DNA of 64,000 nucleotides from Saccharolobus shibatae B12 (GCF_019175345.1 NZ_CP077717.1:2076001-2140000), one strand, 5' to 3'. Positions 8,387-18,814 are shown, counted from the first letter of the stretch. Made by a program: numbers and translations. Notes: generated from the letters alone by a model not told the origin.

Positions 8387-9574
8387 ATGACAGATGTTGC
8401 GATAGTAGGTACTGGTCATAGTAAATTCGGAAATAGAACAGATGTTAATCTCCAAGAGCTAACATGGGAGGCGGTAAAACAAGCCTTAGAGGAGTCGAAT
8501 TTAGACCAAAAGGATATAGATACATTCGTAGTAGGCAATGCCGGTGGATGGAGTTCAGAATCCCTTTCCGCAATAGTAATAGGAGAGTATTGTAATTTAG
8601 CACCTAAAGGAACTATGAGAGTTGAAGCTGCTTGTGCTACTGGCAGTGCTGCATTAAGAATAGCTTACCAAGCAATTAAGGCAGGAGAAGCTAAAATAGC
8701 AATGGTAATTGGAGTAGAGCAAATGCATCAATCGCCCAATCCAGTCGCCGTAGAAATGATGGGAAGGGCTGGGAACTACTTCTGGGAATTTGAGAATTTC
8801 GGCTTAACCTTCCCTGGATATTATGCACTCTATGCAACGCGTCGTATGGCAAAGTTTGGAATGAAGGAAGAGGATTTAGGACAAATAGCTATTAAAAATC
8901 ACTATTACGGTAGCTTTAATCCCTATGCTATGTTTCAAAAACAAATAAAAATGGACGAGTATATAAAGTCCAGAGTTGTAGCTTACCCATTAAAGATATA
9001 CGATGCTTGCCCAATAACTGATGGTGCTGCAGCTCTAATTTTAGCATCAGAAGAGGTCGCTAAAAAGATAACAGACTCCCCAGTATGGATAGTCTCACAA
9101 GGGTTTAAATCCGGGACAGCTAATCTATCTAAAAGAGACGATTTTATATCAATAGATGTCGCAAGATTAGCTGCTGAGGAAGCTTATAAGAAGGCTAAGG
9201 TAGATTTTGATGAGGCTTGGAAATATTTTGATGTAGCTGAAGCTCACGATTGCTTCACAATAGCTGAAATAATGGCATATGAGGATTTGGGCTTTGCGAA
9301 AAGAGGGGAAGGACATTTGCTAGCAAGAGAAGAACAAACATATGTAGGAGGAAGAATACCGGTAAATGTAGATGGGGGATTAAAGGCAAAAGGACACCCA
9401 ATAGGGGCAACTGGGGTAAGCATGGCAGTATCAATAACAAGACAACTACTACACAGAGCAGCAAAAGGAACACAAGCAGACATCAAAAAGGGAATGGGAA
9501 TAGCGCACAACGTAGGAGGAACAGGACATTACGCATATGTAACAATATTCTCCTTAAAGAAGCCTTCAGCGTGA
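8387..9574 (+). CDS. Thiolase (SCPx-type acetyl-CoA C-acyltransferase)
   Basis: Thiolytic cleavage (or condensation) of 3-oxoacyl-CoA. Cys83 lies in EAACATGSAAL, the His in VAEAHDCFTIAE and the C-terminal catalytic motif GHPIGATG, so all key residues are present. The length of 395 residues is typical. It starts with ATG 8387, with a TATA-like GTTAATTAG about 25-32 bases upstream and no ribosome binding site. It leads a plus-strand operon: thiolase, DUF35 protein, MaoC hydratase, acyl-CoA synthetase. It diverges from the Cys-less homologue with a 147-base gap. Confidence 0.93.
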   Translation: MTDVAIVGTGHSKFGNRTDVNLQELTWEAVKQALEESNLDQKDIDTFVVGNAGGWSSESLSAIVIGEYCNLAPKGTMRVEAACATGSAALRIAYQAIKAGEAKIAMVIGVEQMHQSPNPVAVEMMGRAGNYFWEFENFGLTFPGYYALYATRRMAKFGMKEEDLGQIAIKNHYYGSFNPYAMFQKQIKMDEYIKSRVVAYPLKIYDACPITDGAAALILASEEVAKKITDSPVWIVSQGFKSGTANLSKRDDFISIDVARLAAEEAYKKAKVDFDEAWKYFDVAEAHDCFTIAEIMAYEDLGFAKRGEGHLLAREEQTYVGGRIPVNVDGGLKAKGHPIGATGVSMAVSITRQLLHRAAKGTQADIKKGMGIAHNVGGTGHYAYVTIFSLKKPSA

Positions 9575-9579
9575 TCGTA

Positions 9580-10122
9580 ATGGGCATTACCGAGATTAGA
9601 GAGAGACAATTTAATGAGATTGACAAAAAGGTTTTAGAGCAGATAGATCTACTAATTAAGAATAGTAAAATGCCTATAATGAGAGATTTAAAGACTAATA
9701 ATCCCCTTTGGGTGGATGTTAGGGAACTAACGCAGAGGTTTATGATTCCCATAGGGAGAATATATAAGTTCTTTGACCAACTATCAAAGGGAAAAATTAT
9801 AGGAACCAAATGTCCTAAATGTGGTTCAATTTACTTTCCTCCTCAAGACGACTGCACTAAGTGTAGAGTGTCTGGTCTCGATGTTATAGAGCTCTCTGGA
9901 GAGGGAGAACTATTGACCTACACAGTTATAACTGTGAAACCTGTTAGTTTCATGCACTACCAAGATTACATAGTTGGTATAGCGAGGCTGAAGGAGGGAA
10001 TAAATATTTTAGCGTGGGTTAATGAGAAACTTGAGGATATACAAGTAGGAATGAAGGTGAAGGTAAATGTAGTGAGGAGAGAACCAGAGGGCTATTTCAC
10101 ATACGAGTTAAGAAAAGTCTAG
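9580..10122 (+). CDS. DUF35 zinc-ribbon/OB-fold protein, partner of the thiolase
   Basis: An N-terminal helical extension of about 85 residues precedes the zinc ribbon (CPKCGSIYFPPQDDCTKC) and an OB-fold (GEGELLTYTVITV, YIVGIARLKEGINILAW). It should form a complex with the upstream thiolase. I take ATG 9580 rather than GTG 9571: GTGATC followed by 3 bases and the start codon gives the same ribosome-site spacing as the permease gene at 55,587. The site overlaps the thiolase stop codon, so translation is coupled. Confidence 0.87.
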   Translation: MGITEIRERQFNEIDKKVLEQIDLLIKNSKMPIMRDLKTNNPLWVDVRELTQRFMIPIGRIYKFFDQLSKGKIIGTKCPKCGSIYFPPQDDCTKCRVSGLDVIELSGEGELLTYTVITVKPVSFMHYQDYIVGIARLKEGINILAWVNEKLEDIQVGMKVKVNVVRREPEGYFTYELRKV

Positions 10123-10221
10123 TAAGACAAGCTATTTTTAATTTTTTATTAGCTATATATTACTTTGGAAAATCAAGTTACAATAGAAAAGTTTATTAAA
10201 CGATTTTTATAGCTTATAAGT

Positions 10222-10680
10222 ATGTCCTCAAATAAAGCACCACCTTTAACCTTCGATGATTTCGAAATAGGAATGAAATTCATATCTCCTAGAATAACGG
10301 TAACAGATGCTCACATAGTCCTTTTCGCCGGACTAAGCGGTGATTTTAATCCTCTGCATGTAGATGATGTCTTTGCTAAGAAAACAGTATTTGGAAGTAG
10401 AATTGCCCATGGACTATTAACTATAACTTTACTTTCTGGACATATGGGCATGTTAGTTGCTGGGACTGCAATAGCGTTTCTAGAAATGTATACTAAGTTC
10501 TTAAAACCTGTTAGAGTTGGCGACACGATTTATGGAGAAGCTGAAGTAATAGATAAAAGACCAGTTGAAAAATACAATGGTGGTATAGTTACCATAAAAT
10601 CACTTATAAAAAACCAAAATAACGAAGTCCTAGTAGAATCTGAGTCTAAACTTTTAGTTTCAAGGGTAAGAATATATTAA
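10222..10680 (+). CDS. MaoC-family enoyl-CoA hydratase (hotdog fold)
   Basis: 152 residues with the hydratase-2 motif: FAGLSGDFNPLHVDD followed by FGSRIAHGLLT. The Asp/His pair needed to hydrate trans-2-enoyl-CoA to the (R)-3-hydroxy product is visible (D in SGDFNPLH, H in RIAHG). In steroid and branched-chain catabolism, MaoC hydratases work with DUF35/thiolase-fold enzymes, matching this context. It sits about 100 bases after the DUF35 gene and 66 before the acyl-CoA synthetase gene, with its own AT-rich leader. Confidence 0.9.
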   Translation: MSSNKAPPLTFDDFEIGMKFISPRITVTDAHIVLFAGLSGDFNPLHVDDVFAKKTVFGSRIAHGLLTITLLSGHMGMLVAGTAIAFLEMYTKFLKPVRVGDTIYGEAEVIDKRPVEKYNGGIVTIKSLIKNQNNEVLVESESKLLVSRVRIY

Positions 10681-10746
10681 ATAAAAATATCGATTCTATA
10701 TCTATCAAACTTTTTATAGGTTAAATCGAATATTTTTTGAGGAAGA

Positions 10747-12429
10747 ATGAAAAGTCCTATCTATGACTACCAATTAACTATAGATAAGATAATAGAATGG
10801 GCCGCTTATGCCTATCCAGACCAACAAATTGTCTACGCTCCTCCTAAGGCTCCCAAAGTTAGGCTGACTTACTCTAAACTCCATGAAAGAGTGAGGAGAA
10901 TAGCTAGTGCGCTAAGCCAGTTTAAGATAAGACAAGGGAATAAGGAAAATTTGGGCACTAGGATAGGTGTTATGGATTGGAACACAAGTAGATTCTTAGA
11001 ATTATATTACGCAATACCCATCACCGGGACAGTAATGCATACAATTAATGTAAGATTATCGCCAGAAGAAATGGCATACACTATAAACGTAGCTGAGGAT
11101 GAGATAATATTCGCCAACGAAGATTTCCTTCCTTTATTGTCTTCCTTACTTCCTAAACTACCTACAGTGAAGAGGGTTATAGTAATGAGCGATAAAAACG
11201 AAGACATTAACGTAAAATTGCCAAATGTTGAAGTAAATGAATATGAGAAGTTAAGTAGAGAAGGAGACCCGAATTACACTCCTCCAGAACTTGATGAGAA
11301 CACGATTGCTACTTTAGTGTTCACCTCTGGGACTACTGGCTTACCTAAGGGAACATATTTCAGACATAGGGATATGGTTCTTCACAGTATTGTAGTAAAT
11401 GCCGGTGTATGGAACGCACCACCCTTAAACTTAACTCATAAAGACGTTTGGCTACAGATACCGCCCATGTTCCACGCTCATGGATGGGGATCTCCTTACT
11501 CTACTTTATTATTGGGAATGAAAACCGTATACCCAGGAAGGTATGACTGGAATCACATTATAAGGATAATTAAGGAGGAAGAGGTAACATATACTGCGGG
11601 AGTACCAACTATGCTCTATTTAATTATTAACAGCCCAGAACTGGCGAACTATGATCTCAGGGGGTTTAAATTTATTGTTGCTGGGCAGGCAATTCCTAAA
11701 GGTTTATATGAGGAGGCTAAGAAGAAAGGAATATTAATATCTCAAGGAATGGGGATGACTGAAACTGCTCCTCTAATGGGAGGTTTAACTTTTAAACCCA
11801 AAATGGAGAATTGGCCTGAAGAAAAGAAAGAGGAATATATTTTATATAGAGCAGGAAGACCAGCCCCACTAGTTTTCGTTAGAGTTGTAGATCCAGATAT
11901 GAACGATGTTCCTAAAGATGGAAAAACCATGGGTGAAATAATAGTTAGGGCACCATGGATCACCAGAGGATATTATAAAGATCCTAAAAAGACAGAGGAT
12001 ACCTGGAGAGAGGGATGGATGCATACTGGAGATTTAGCAGTCTGGGATGAGGAGGGATACATTGCCTATATTGATAGAGTAAAAGATGTTATAAAGAGCG
12101 GAGGAGAGTGGATACCTAGTACGAGGCTTGAGGATTTAATATCTACACATCCAGGAGTAGCTGAGGTTGCAGTAATAGCAGCTAAGCACGAAAAGTGGGT
12201 AGAAAGGCCAGTTGCAATTATAACTCCTAAGCAGGAATATAAGGGGAAATTAACTGAAAACGACATAATACAGCATTTAAATAAATTTGTAAACCAAGGT
12301 ACTATTCCAAAATGGTGGATTCCAGAAAAGGTTATAATTATAGAGGGAGAGCTTCCTAAGACGAGTACGGGAAAAACGGATAAGAAGGTTTTAAGAGATA
12401 GATATTCAAATATTTTAAGTCAAAAATAA
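10747..12429 (+). CDS. Acyl-CoA synthetase (AMP-forming), intact
   Basis: ATP-dependent activation of a carboxylic acid to its CoA ester. The 560-residue protein has the phosphate loop TLVFTSGTTGLPKGT, the MTET motif (GMGMTETAPL), the hinge/C-domain sequence GYIAYIDRVKDVIKSGGEWI, and the catalytic C-terminal Lys region LPKTSTGKTDKK. It is the only acyl-CoA synthetase in the island that is both uninterrupted and carries all canonical motifs, so it is probably the working ligase for the operon. Fatty or aryl acid specificity cannot be told. Confidence 0.93.
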   Translation: MKSPIYDYQLTIDKIIEWAAYAYPDQQIVYAPPKAPKVRLTYSKLHERVRRIASALSQFKIRQGNKENLGTRIGVMDWNTSRFLELYYAIPITGTVMHTINVRLSPEEMAYTINVAEDEIIFANEDFLPLLSSLLPKLPTVKRVIVMSDKNEDINVKLPNVEVNEYEKLSREGDPNYTPPELDENTIATLVFTSGTTGLPKGTYFRHRDMVLHSIVVNAGVWNAPPLNLTHKDVWLQIPPMFHAHGWGSPYSTLLLGMKTVYPGRYDWNHIIRIIKEEEVTYTAGVPTMLYLIINSPELANYDLRGFKFIVAGQAIPKGLYEEAKKKGILISQGMGMTETAPLMGGLTFKPKMENWPEEKKEEYILYRAGRPAPLVFVRVVDPDMNDVPKDGKTMGEIIVRAPWITRGYYKDPKKTEDTWREGWMHTGDLAVWDEEGYIAYIDRVKDVIKSGGEWIPSTRLEDLISTHPGVAEVAVIAAKHEKWVERPVAIITPKQEYKGKLTENDIIQHLNKFVNQGTIPKWWIPEKVIIIEGELPKTSTGKTDKKVLRDRYSNILSQK

Positions 12430-13545
12430 TTATATGATGAATTTTTTAATTTTTTCCATATCTAGCTCAATCCCAAGTCCCTCTTTTTCTGGTAATCTTA
12501 CATAACCGTTTTCTATTTCTATCTCTTTCTTAAAGGCAAACTGGATTACGTCATTAAACCACCACAAAGGATCTAAGGGAGTTTCCAAGTAAGGAGTTAA
12601 ACTTTCTGGCAAGCTTGCAGTCAAATGCAAATTAGCCAACCATCCTAATCCTGGATCCCACGCATGAGGTAAGAATAATAAGCCATTAATCTGTGCTAAT
12701 AAAGCTATCTTAACACACTCGTTAATGCCATTAGAGTAGATGACGTCAGCTTGAACTATATCTAAGGCATTCTCTTCAATAAATCTTTTAAATATCCACA
12801 AATTATGTTCCAGTTCTCCAGCAGCTATCTTAACGTTAGCGTTTCTCCTTAACCACATGTAACCTTCTATATCGTCCTTAAAAAGGGGTTCTTCTAACCA
12901 TTCTACGTCATATCTTTCTAACTCCTTAGCCACCTTTAATGCATCACGTCTATTCCAGAACGGGGGAACTAATCCCCAGGCTTGATTAGCATCTATTGCG
13001 ATTCTGACTTGCTCTCCAAACTCCTTCCTTATTCCCTTAACTATATTTAAATCATCGTCTATATTAGTTCTGTGAAACCTTATTTTAATGACGTTAATAC
13101 CCATATCGTAGTATTTTTTAACTAAATCGATGATTTCCTCAGACTTAGCTAATCTTCCAGTACTAGCGTATACTTTAACTATCTTTCTATTTCCTCTAAA
13201 TAGTTTATATAACGGTAAGTTCTCTTCCTTAGCTAAGAGATCCCATAGAGCCACTTCAATAGCTCCTACTCTTCCGAAAAACCAACTACCCAATTCCAGA
13301 AGCCTATCATTAGCTAAGAAATCCTCTACATCTAATCCCTTCAATAATGGTTTTAAACCCCTTATTGCAACCTCAGTCTGTGCTGTGAACTGTGTCGCAG
13401 AATATCCTTTAGTACCCTTATTGTTCGTAACTTCTATTAATGCAAATTCAAAGTGGGTATTAGGTAACGGATCCCATGAGAATTGTGTGGGCTCCCTTAA
13501 AGGTATTTTAACTCTATATGTTTTAATATCGCTTATTTTCATCAC
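12430..13545 (-). CDS. Enolase-superfamily enzyme (mandelate racemase / muconate lactonizing type)
   Basis: 371 residues. A capping domain is followed by a barrel with the metal ligands Asp185 (IDANQAW), Glu219 (WLEEP) and Glu244 (AAGELEHN), and catalytic His294 (FLPHAWDPG). The KxK motif on strand 2 is Lys154-Ile-Arg156, so the second lysine is replaced. This fits the mandelate-racemase subgroup with a His base more than a true muconate cycloisomerase. Dehydration, racemisation or cycloisomerisation of a carboxylate is expected. It is divergent from the MFS transporter gene (107-base gap). Confidence 0.87.
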   Translation of the reverse strand: MMKISDIKTYRVKIPLREPTQFSWDPLPNTHFEFALIEVTNNKGTKGYSATQFTAQTEVAIRGLKPLLKGLDVEDFLANDRLLELGSWFFGRVGAIEVALWDLLAKEENLPLYKLFRGNRKIVKVYASTGRLAKSEEIIDLVKKYYDMGINVIKIRFHRTNIDDDLNIVKGIRKEFGEQVRIAIDANQAWGLVPPFWNRRDALKVAKELERYDVEWLEEPLFKDDIEGYMWLRRNANVKIAAGELEHNLWIFKRFIEENALDIVQADVIYSNGINECVKIALLAQINGLLFLPHAWDPGLGWLANLHLTASLPESLTPYLETPLDPLWWFNDVIQFAFKKEIEIENGYVRLPEKEGLGIELDMEKIKKFII

Positions 13546-13652
13546 TAACTTCTAAACATTCGTAAAAATTAAGCTTTTCGATAAACCTTTTTAATATATC
13601 AGTTAACTATAAGCGAGTAAACGTTTTATTTTCATTTATCGTTAATACAATT

Positions 13653-14933
13653 ATGGGACATTTCGATAACATTCCCACGAGTATTAAGGTTAAATCGTTC
13701 TTCGTTTCATCTGCGGGTTTCTTTCTAGATGGATATGATTTATCTGTAATATCTTTCGCTATTTATTTCATCTCAAGTGAATTTAAGTTAGCATCAATAC
13801 AAACGGGATTAATCACATCATCGTCATTAATGGGCATGATATTGGGGGCAATACTTTTCGGCTTGTTGTCGGATAAGATGGGGAGGAGTAGAATAATGGG
13901 AATAGATTTAATTTTCTTTGCATTCTTCGGATTAACTGCCGCATTGTCTCAAAATTTCCTCGAACTCTTCATTTCCAGATTGCTTTTAGGCATAGGAATA
14001 GGTGGTGATTATCCCGTTAGTAGTACTCTAATGGCTGAGTTCTCCCCTTCCCCAAGTAGAGGAAGATATTTGACCGGTAGCGTATCAATGTATTGGATAG
14101 GAACCCTTCTCTCAGCTGTAGTTACGCTATTTCTATTGCCATTAGGACCTTATTTCTGGAGATGGGTATTCTTAGTTGGGGCTATAATATCCGTTCCCAT
14201 AATTCTGGTCAGAATACGCCTCAGTGAATCCCCAAGATGGTTAATCTCTAAGGGAATTATAAAGAACAGCGGTTTACCTAGACAAGAGGATGAGAATAAG
14301 GGAGTTAGGAGATATCTAGATTTATTTAAGGGAGAAGTATTATATATTACGCTATTTGTCTCTAGTGTATGGTTCCTCTTTGATGTAGCTTCTTACGGAA
14401 TAGGGCTTTACTATCCATTTATATTAAGACAATTCGCTTTCCCTTCAAATTACGAAGTACTTTATGGTACTATGTTAATAGGTATAGGGGCTATTATAGG
14501 TTATATAATTGCAGAATTCTTCATTGATTCCTTAGGCAGAAAGATGGTCCTTTTAGTAGGATTAGGCTCTATGTCTCTCCTACTAATATTAGGAGGATTG
14601 GTTAAGATTACGGGAACGCTTCTGGTACCCTATTTCATGTCATTTGTAGCTTTAGAACAATGGGCGGGCGCAGTAACGTTATTTTATCCTACAGAACTCT
14701 TCCCTACTTCAGTTAGATCTAGTGGGCAAGGTTTCGCAACTGCAGTTAGCAGAGTAGGGGCAGTCTTAGGTGTAACGTACTTTCCCACTATGACTAAGTT
14801 GTTAGGATTTTCAACTTCCCTAGTAGTATTTGGAATTATTTGCACTTTAGCATTTATAATATCTTTACTCATGGCTAAAGAAACTAAGAAAAAGCCCTTA
14901 GAAGAAACCTCAGTAGGGCTCAAAACTACCTAG
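13653..14933 (+). CDS. MFS transporter, organic/aromatic acid type
   Basis: 426 residues with about 12 membrane segments. It has the family A-motif [11 protein letters not shown] after helix 2, [12 protein letters not shown] in helix 1 (the DGxDL signature of aromatic-acid:H+ and related symporters), and [14 protein letters not shown] in helix 4. It probably imports the substrate acted on by the flanking enolase-superfamily enzyme and amidohydrolase. The 3' end overlaps the amidohydrolase gene tail-to-tail by 8 bases. Confidence 0.9.
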   Translation: MGHFDNIPTSIKVKSFFVSSAGFFLDGYDLSVISFAIYFISSEFKLASIQTGLITSSSLMGMILGAILFGLLSDKMGRSRIMGIDLIFFAFFGLTAALSQNFLELFISRLLLGIGIGGDYPVSSTLMAEFSPSPSRGRYLTGSVSMYWIGTLLSAVVTLFLLPLGPYFWRWVFLVGAIISVPIILVRIRLSESPRWLISKGIIKNSGLPRQEDENKGVRRYLDLFKGEVLYITLFVSSVWFLFDVASYGIGLYYPFILRQFAFPSNYEVLYGTMLIGIGAIIGYIIAEFFIDSLGRKMVLLVGLGSMSLLLILGGLVKITGTLLVPYFMSFVALEQWAGAVTLFYPTELFPTSVRSSGQGFATAVSRVGAVLGVTYFPTMTKLLGFSTSLVVFGIICTLAFIISLLMAKETKKKPLEETSVGLKTT

Positions 14934-15789
14934 TATAACTTAACGGTTTGAAGAAATTTTTCGGATTTATTTGAACTATTTTAGTCATAGCCTCCTTAGA
15001 AATTTTTATCTGTAAAAACTCAAGTAAGTTTTCCTTAATTCCTCTTACTCCTATGTCTGGATAATCACTACCGTAAAGACATTTATCCTTAATATCCTCT
15101 AGCCTAGGTAAATATTCTAACACTTTCCTCGGTGGTACGCTTGATAGGTCTAAGTATATGTTCCTCCTAATTCTAGCCAGTTGAAATGCTGTATTTACCC
15201 AAATAGGTCTTCCTGCATGAGCTAATATAATTGAAAGCTTTGGGAAATCCACTGACATATCATCAGCAAATACTGGATCTGCATATTTATTTCTGGCAAA
15301 TGGAAAATAACTCGTCCCGGTGTGAATTATAACGGGCATTTTATGATCTTGTGCAAATTCATATAATGTTTCCAACTGTTTTAATCCTCCCTCTTCCTGC
15401 CTATAGGCGTTAGGTTTAAGCCACATATGGGGAGGATGAACCTTGAAGCCAGAGACTCCAACCTCATATTGCTTCTCTATCCAGTATTTAGTCTCGTTTT
15501 CAGATAAATGATTTACTTGAACTCCTCCAACTATAGAAAATCTATCGGAATATTTTCTAAAGAAATTAATTGCCCTTATCACTATTTCCTCATTGGATCC
15601 CCACATTTCCCTTGATGGGTATACTATATTAACCACGTAATCTAAATTTGCCTCATCCATTTCCTTAATTACGTCATTTACGTTCGTTCTATTCCCAGCA
15701 TTTTGGGCAATACCGCTTATTCTCCTTTTCATTTCCTCAGATAGGACTTCTTCTACCCAAATATGAACATGGGAATCTACATACCCCAT
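14926..15789 (-). CDS. Amidohydrolase family 2 metal-dependent hydrolase/decarboxylase
   Basis: 287 residues. It begins with the metal-binding DSHVHIW, followed by [29 protein letters not shown] and the catalytic [10 protein letters not shown]. This is the amidohydrolase-2 pattern shared by ACMSD, gamma-resorcylate decarboxylase and 2-pyrone-4,6-dicarboxylate lactonase. With the adjacent enolase-superfamily enzyme and transporter it suggests a pathway for a cyclic, lactone or aromatic acid. The exact reaction is unknown. Confidence 0.85.
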   Translation of the reverse strand: MGYVDSHVHIWVEEVLSEEMKRRISGIAQNAGNRTNVNDVIKEMDEANLDYVVNIVYPSREMWGSNEEIVIRAINFFRKYSDRFSIVGGVQVNHLSENETKYWIEKQYEVGVSGFKVHPPHMWLKPNAYRQEEGGLKQLETLYEFAQDHKMPVIIHTGTSYFPFARNKYADPVFADDMSVDFPKLSIILAHAGRPIWVNTAFQLARIRRNIYLDLSSVPPRKVLEYLPRLEDIKDKCLYGSDYPDIGVRGIKENLLEFLQIKISKEAMTKIVQINPKNFFKPLSYTR

Positions 15790-15980
15790 ACTAATTATTA
15801 CTACAAAAAATGTTTTTAAAGGTATTTATTACGATAAATCTGATAAGTATCATAAATATGATGAAATAGAAGCATTTTAATTTTATAGGATAATTACCTT
15901 AGCTATTAAAGAAATTTTACACAAATAAATGTTACACATATTTGCGAAATAATTTAGAACGAAACTTATTTGTAGCAGTT

Positions 15981-16106
15981 ATGGAACTTTCCGTTAGGTA
16001 TTACCTTAAGGTAGTAAATTTAATAAGCTTCCAGTTTTCTAATTATAGTGATTCCGTAATAGAAAAAGTTAAAAATTTTTCGAAAATATTAAAAGGCAAA
16101 ATCTAA
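15981..16106 (+). CDS. Possible small protein of 41 residues
   Basis: The reading frame MELSVRYYLKVVNLISFQFS continues to KVKNFSKILKGKI, a balanced hydrophobic/charged composition. AATAATTTAG lies about 24-33 bases before the ATG, a plausible leaderless promoter. Its 3' end overlaps the stop of the minus-strand acyl-CoA synthetase by 4 bases. A 12-bp palindrome, TACCTTAAGGTA, lies inside the frame at 16,002-16,013. It could be chance or a relic. Nothing else is seen in 15,790-15,980. Confidence 0.3.
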   Translation: MELSVRYYLKVVNLISFQFSNYSDSVIEKVKNFSKILKGKI

Positions 16107-17959
16107 TGAGTGGTGGTATTGTTTATTACTTCCCTTAACTCATTTAATATATTAATATCATCTAAAGCCGATACATCCCCTAATGGTTCATTGGAAAGTA
16201 AAGCCCTAAGTAACCTCCTCATTATCTTAGCACTCTTAGTTTTAGGCAATCTTCTAACTATAAAGATGTCGTCTACTGAGTATCCCTTGTCTTTCAGATA
16301 ATTTCTAACATTGTCTATTACTATGTTAATACCAGCCTTGGATACTATAAAGGCGGCTACTCTATAACTGTTATCCCTATTATAACCAACTACAGCAGCT
16401 TCCGCTATATCGGGATTACTCGCTAAAATCCCCTCAATTTCCATAGTACCTATTCTATTTCCACCAGCCAATATTATATCATCAACTCTTCCTAAAACGT
16501 AAAGATATCCATCATCATCATAAAATCCGTAATCGCCAGTATAGACGTAATTGGGAAATCTCGAAGTATATACTTTTATAAATCTCTCCATGTTAGGATC
16601 GTTCCATAATCTACCCATTGAGGGATTAAGCGTACTTAAAACAATGTATCCCCTCTGGTTGGGAGGCAACGGTTTACCATCATCATCAACAACTCTAACG
16701 CCGAAGAACTTTAACCCAGCGGAACCGGGCTTATAGGGAATTTCACCTAGCCCGAAAGGTGTTGCAGCTATTGGAAATCCATATTCAGTCATCCAATAGG
16801 AATCTGCAATAACTACGTTGGGCATGTTCTCTCTTAACCATTTCCACGTCCCAGGATTAAGAGGCTCTCCGGTATTTAGTATCAACCTTAGTGAGCTTAT
16901 ATCTCCAGCCTTTACGGACTCCTCACCTAAACTCTTAAGCATGTTAAGGAGTGTAGTAGGCATCCATACTAAATTAACGTTGAACCTCTCAATAATCCTT
17001 GAGAATAACTCCCTTTTGTAACCTATAAATCCCTCAAATATTACTCCAATTAACCTTTTCTGAGGGAGGAAATGAATATTACCTCCCCAAGTCAGCCATC
17101 CTAAATCTGAGAGAATCCAAATCACGTCTTCTTTCTCACGGAATCCTAAAACTGCCTTAAGTGCCCACGTCGAGGCTACTATATATGCTAAAGAGGAATA
17201 TATGCCCTTAGGCTTTCCAGTAGTACCGGAGGTATAGGCAATTATCACTGGATCGTTAGACTCAACCTCTTCTGGCTTAACATAAATCTTCCCCTTAGGA
17301 ACTACATCTTCATATAATAAATCCCTATTCTGAATTAGATTGAAATCTGAAAATCCCCTACCTACTACTATTATCTTCTCTACGGGAGTTTTATATTCAC
17401 TTAAGACTTTATCGACATAATCCTTAATCCTTACCTCACTTCCATTTCTAAATCCCTTTGATGCAGTTACTAGAATTTTAGACCCACTATCGTTTAACCT
17501 TTCAGCGAAAGATTGTGACGATAAACCAAGATAGTGCATTGCTATTATCCCTCCTAATCGATATATGGATAAGGCGAAGTATAACGCTTCTGGAACATTA
17601 GGCATTAATAAGGATATAGTATCTCCCTTTTTAACACCCAACTCCTTTAAGAGGTAACTTACTCTATTTACCTCGTAGAACAGATCCCAGTAAGTTATCG
17701 CTTTGACAAACCCGTTTTCATTCATATAATAGAATGCAACCTTATCTTTACTCTCATCGAGATTAACGTCTATTGCATTCCAGCATATATTTGATTTCCC
17801 TCCTATATATCATCTTATTTTTGGTGAATCCCCTTCTGCGACATATCTAGGTTCCACAATCCATTTTATCATTCTCCTAGTTTCCCACCAAAATCTAAGG
17901 GGATTTTCTTCAACTTCCTTTATAAACTTTCTAATTTTAGATAATGAATACAACTCCAT
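16103..17959 (-). pseudogene. Acyl-CoA synthetase interrupted by one in-frame TGA
   Basis: Reading from the ATG at 17959, the frame is open for 49 codons (ENPLRFWWETRRMIKWIV..., the usual synthetase N-terminus). It meets TGA at 17,812-17,810 and continues in the same frame as YIGGKSNICWNAIDVNLDE into a 540-residue body with YTSGTTGKPKG, DSYWMTEYG, YTGDYGFYDDDGYL and PKTKSAKIM. The family usually has Trp immediately before the (F/Y)xGGxxN motif, so TGG to TGA is the simplest reading. Alternatives are sequencing error, read-through, or reinitiation at ATG 17725, which would lack the first 78 residues. Confidence 0.82.
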
Positions 17960-18031
17960 TATATTAATAATAGTTCAAAAAAATATAAAGTTTACTATCA
18001 AGCTTAAGTCTATAAATAAAAAATTAAATAC

Positions 18032-18814
18032 TTAAATATATTTATATATAACTTTTCCAACAGGCAGGATCATATCAAATCTTCCGAAATAAGCACCTAC
18101 TAATTCTACTGGACCGAATTTAGATAGAGGATCTGTTAAACTTTCCTCTACGAAGTTTAGTAACAATTTCCCGGTCCATAATTCTAGGGAGTTATCACTC
18201 GTTGAAAGTCTAGGCATCATCTTAACTTCAACTTTAACTAACTCTATTGAAGGTTTAGATTCCGCATCTGGATTGGGAACTATTTTAAGGAGAAGAGTTG
18301 GTGATGAGCCAATTCCAGCTGCCTGCAATTCTTCTAACTTCGCTTGCCTCTCAATCCTCATTTGAGCACTTATTAACTTCCTTCCAGCTGGTCTCTCTAG
18401 ACTTGCCTCTATACTCTCTCCCTTTATTTCTAATTTCATATTAGCGAACTTCTTAGGGAATCCCCATATTTCCCTACCAGCAGTAAGAGCAGAGTCATTA
18501 TCCACGTAAATATATGAGACAAAGAGATGAGGCTGATTCTGATAAAGGACTAAGGGAGCTAACACAACCTCGTTATATGACCCGTAAAGACTTGAGAAGG
18601 GATAATATGCTTGGAAATAAAGAAATAATGGCTTATTATCTCCTAACGTTACTAGGTCTAAGTTATCTGGTATTGTTTCACTAATTCCATCTGGATCTCC
18701 CTTAAATACTCCCATCAATATTAGACAGTCCCTATAATAGGCTGGCGGTTTTAAATATAGAGGAGCGTTACCAGGCATGGCAAATACTTGATTTACATTT
18801 AGTTTACCCTTCAT
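18032..18814 (-). CDS. Acetoacetate decarboxylase family protein
   Basis: 260 residues. The Schiff-base region GREIWGFPKKFAN (Lys121/Lys122) and the flanking SYIYVDNDSALTAGRE match the ADC superfamily. The family includes true acetoacetate decarboxylase as well as aldolase/dehydratase-like members. It could drain the acetoacetate end product of catabolism or act on another beta-keto acid. It is divergent from the unknown gene at 18,915 with a 100-base shared promoter region; the pair probably works together. Confidence 0.85.
   Translation of the reverse strand: MKGKLNVNQVFAMPGNAPLYLKPPAYYRDCLILMGVFKGDPDGISETIPDNLDLVTLGDNKPLFLYFQAYYPFSSLYGSYNEVVLAPLVLYQNQPHLFVSYIYVDNDSALTAGREIWGFPKKFANMKLEIKGESIEASLERPAGRKLISAQMRIERQAKLEELQAAGIGSSPTLLLKIVPNPDAESKPSIELVKVEVKMMPRLSTSDNSLELWTGKLLLNFVEESLTDPLSKFGPVELVGAYFGRFDMILPVGKVIYKYI

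Noticed and set aside
16002-16013. TACCTTAAGGTA palindrome as an operator
   Set aside because: It lies inside a possible small reading frame, far from any good promoter, and a 12-bp self-complementary word alone is weak evidence.
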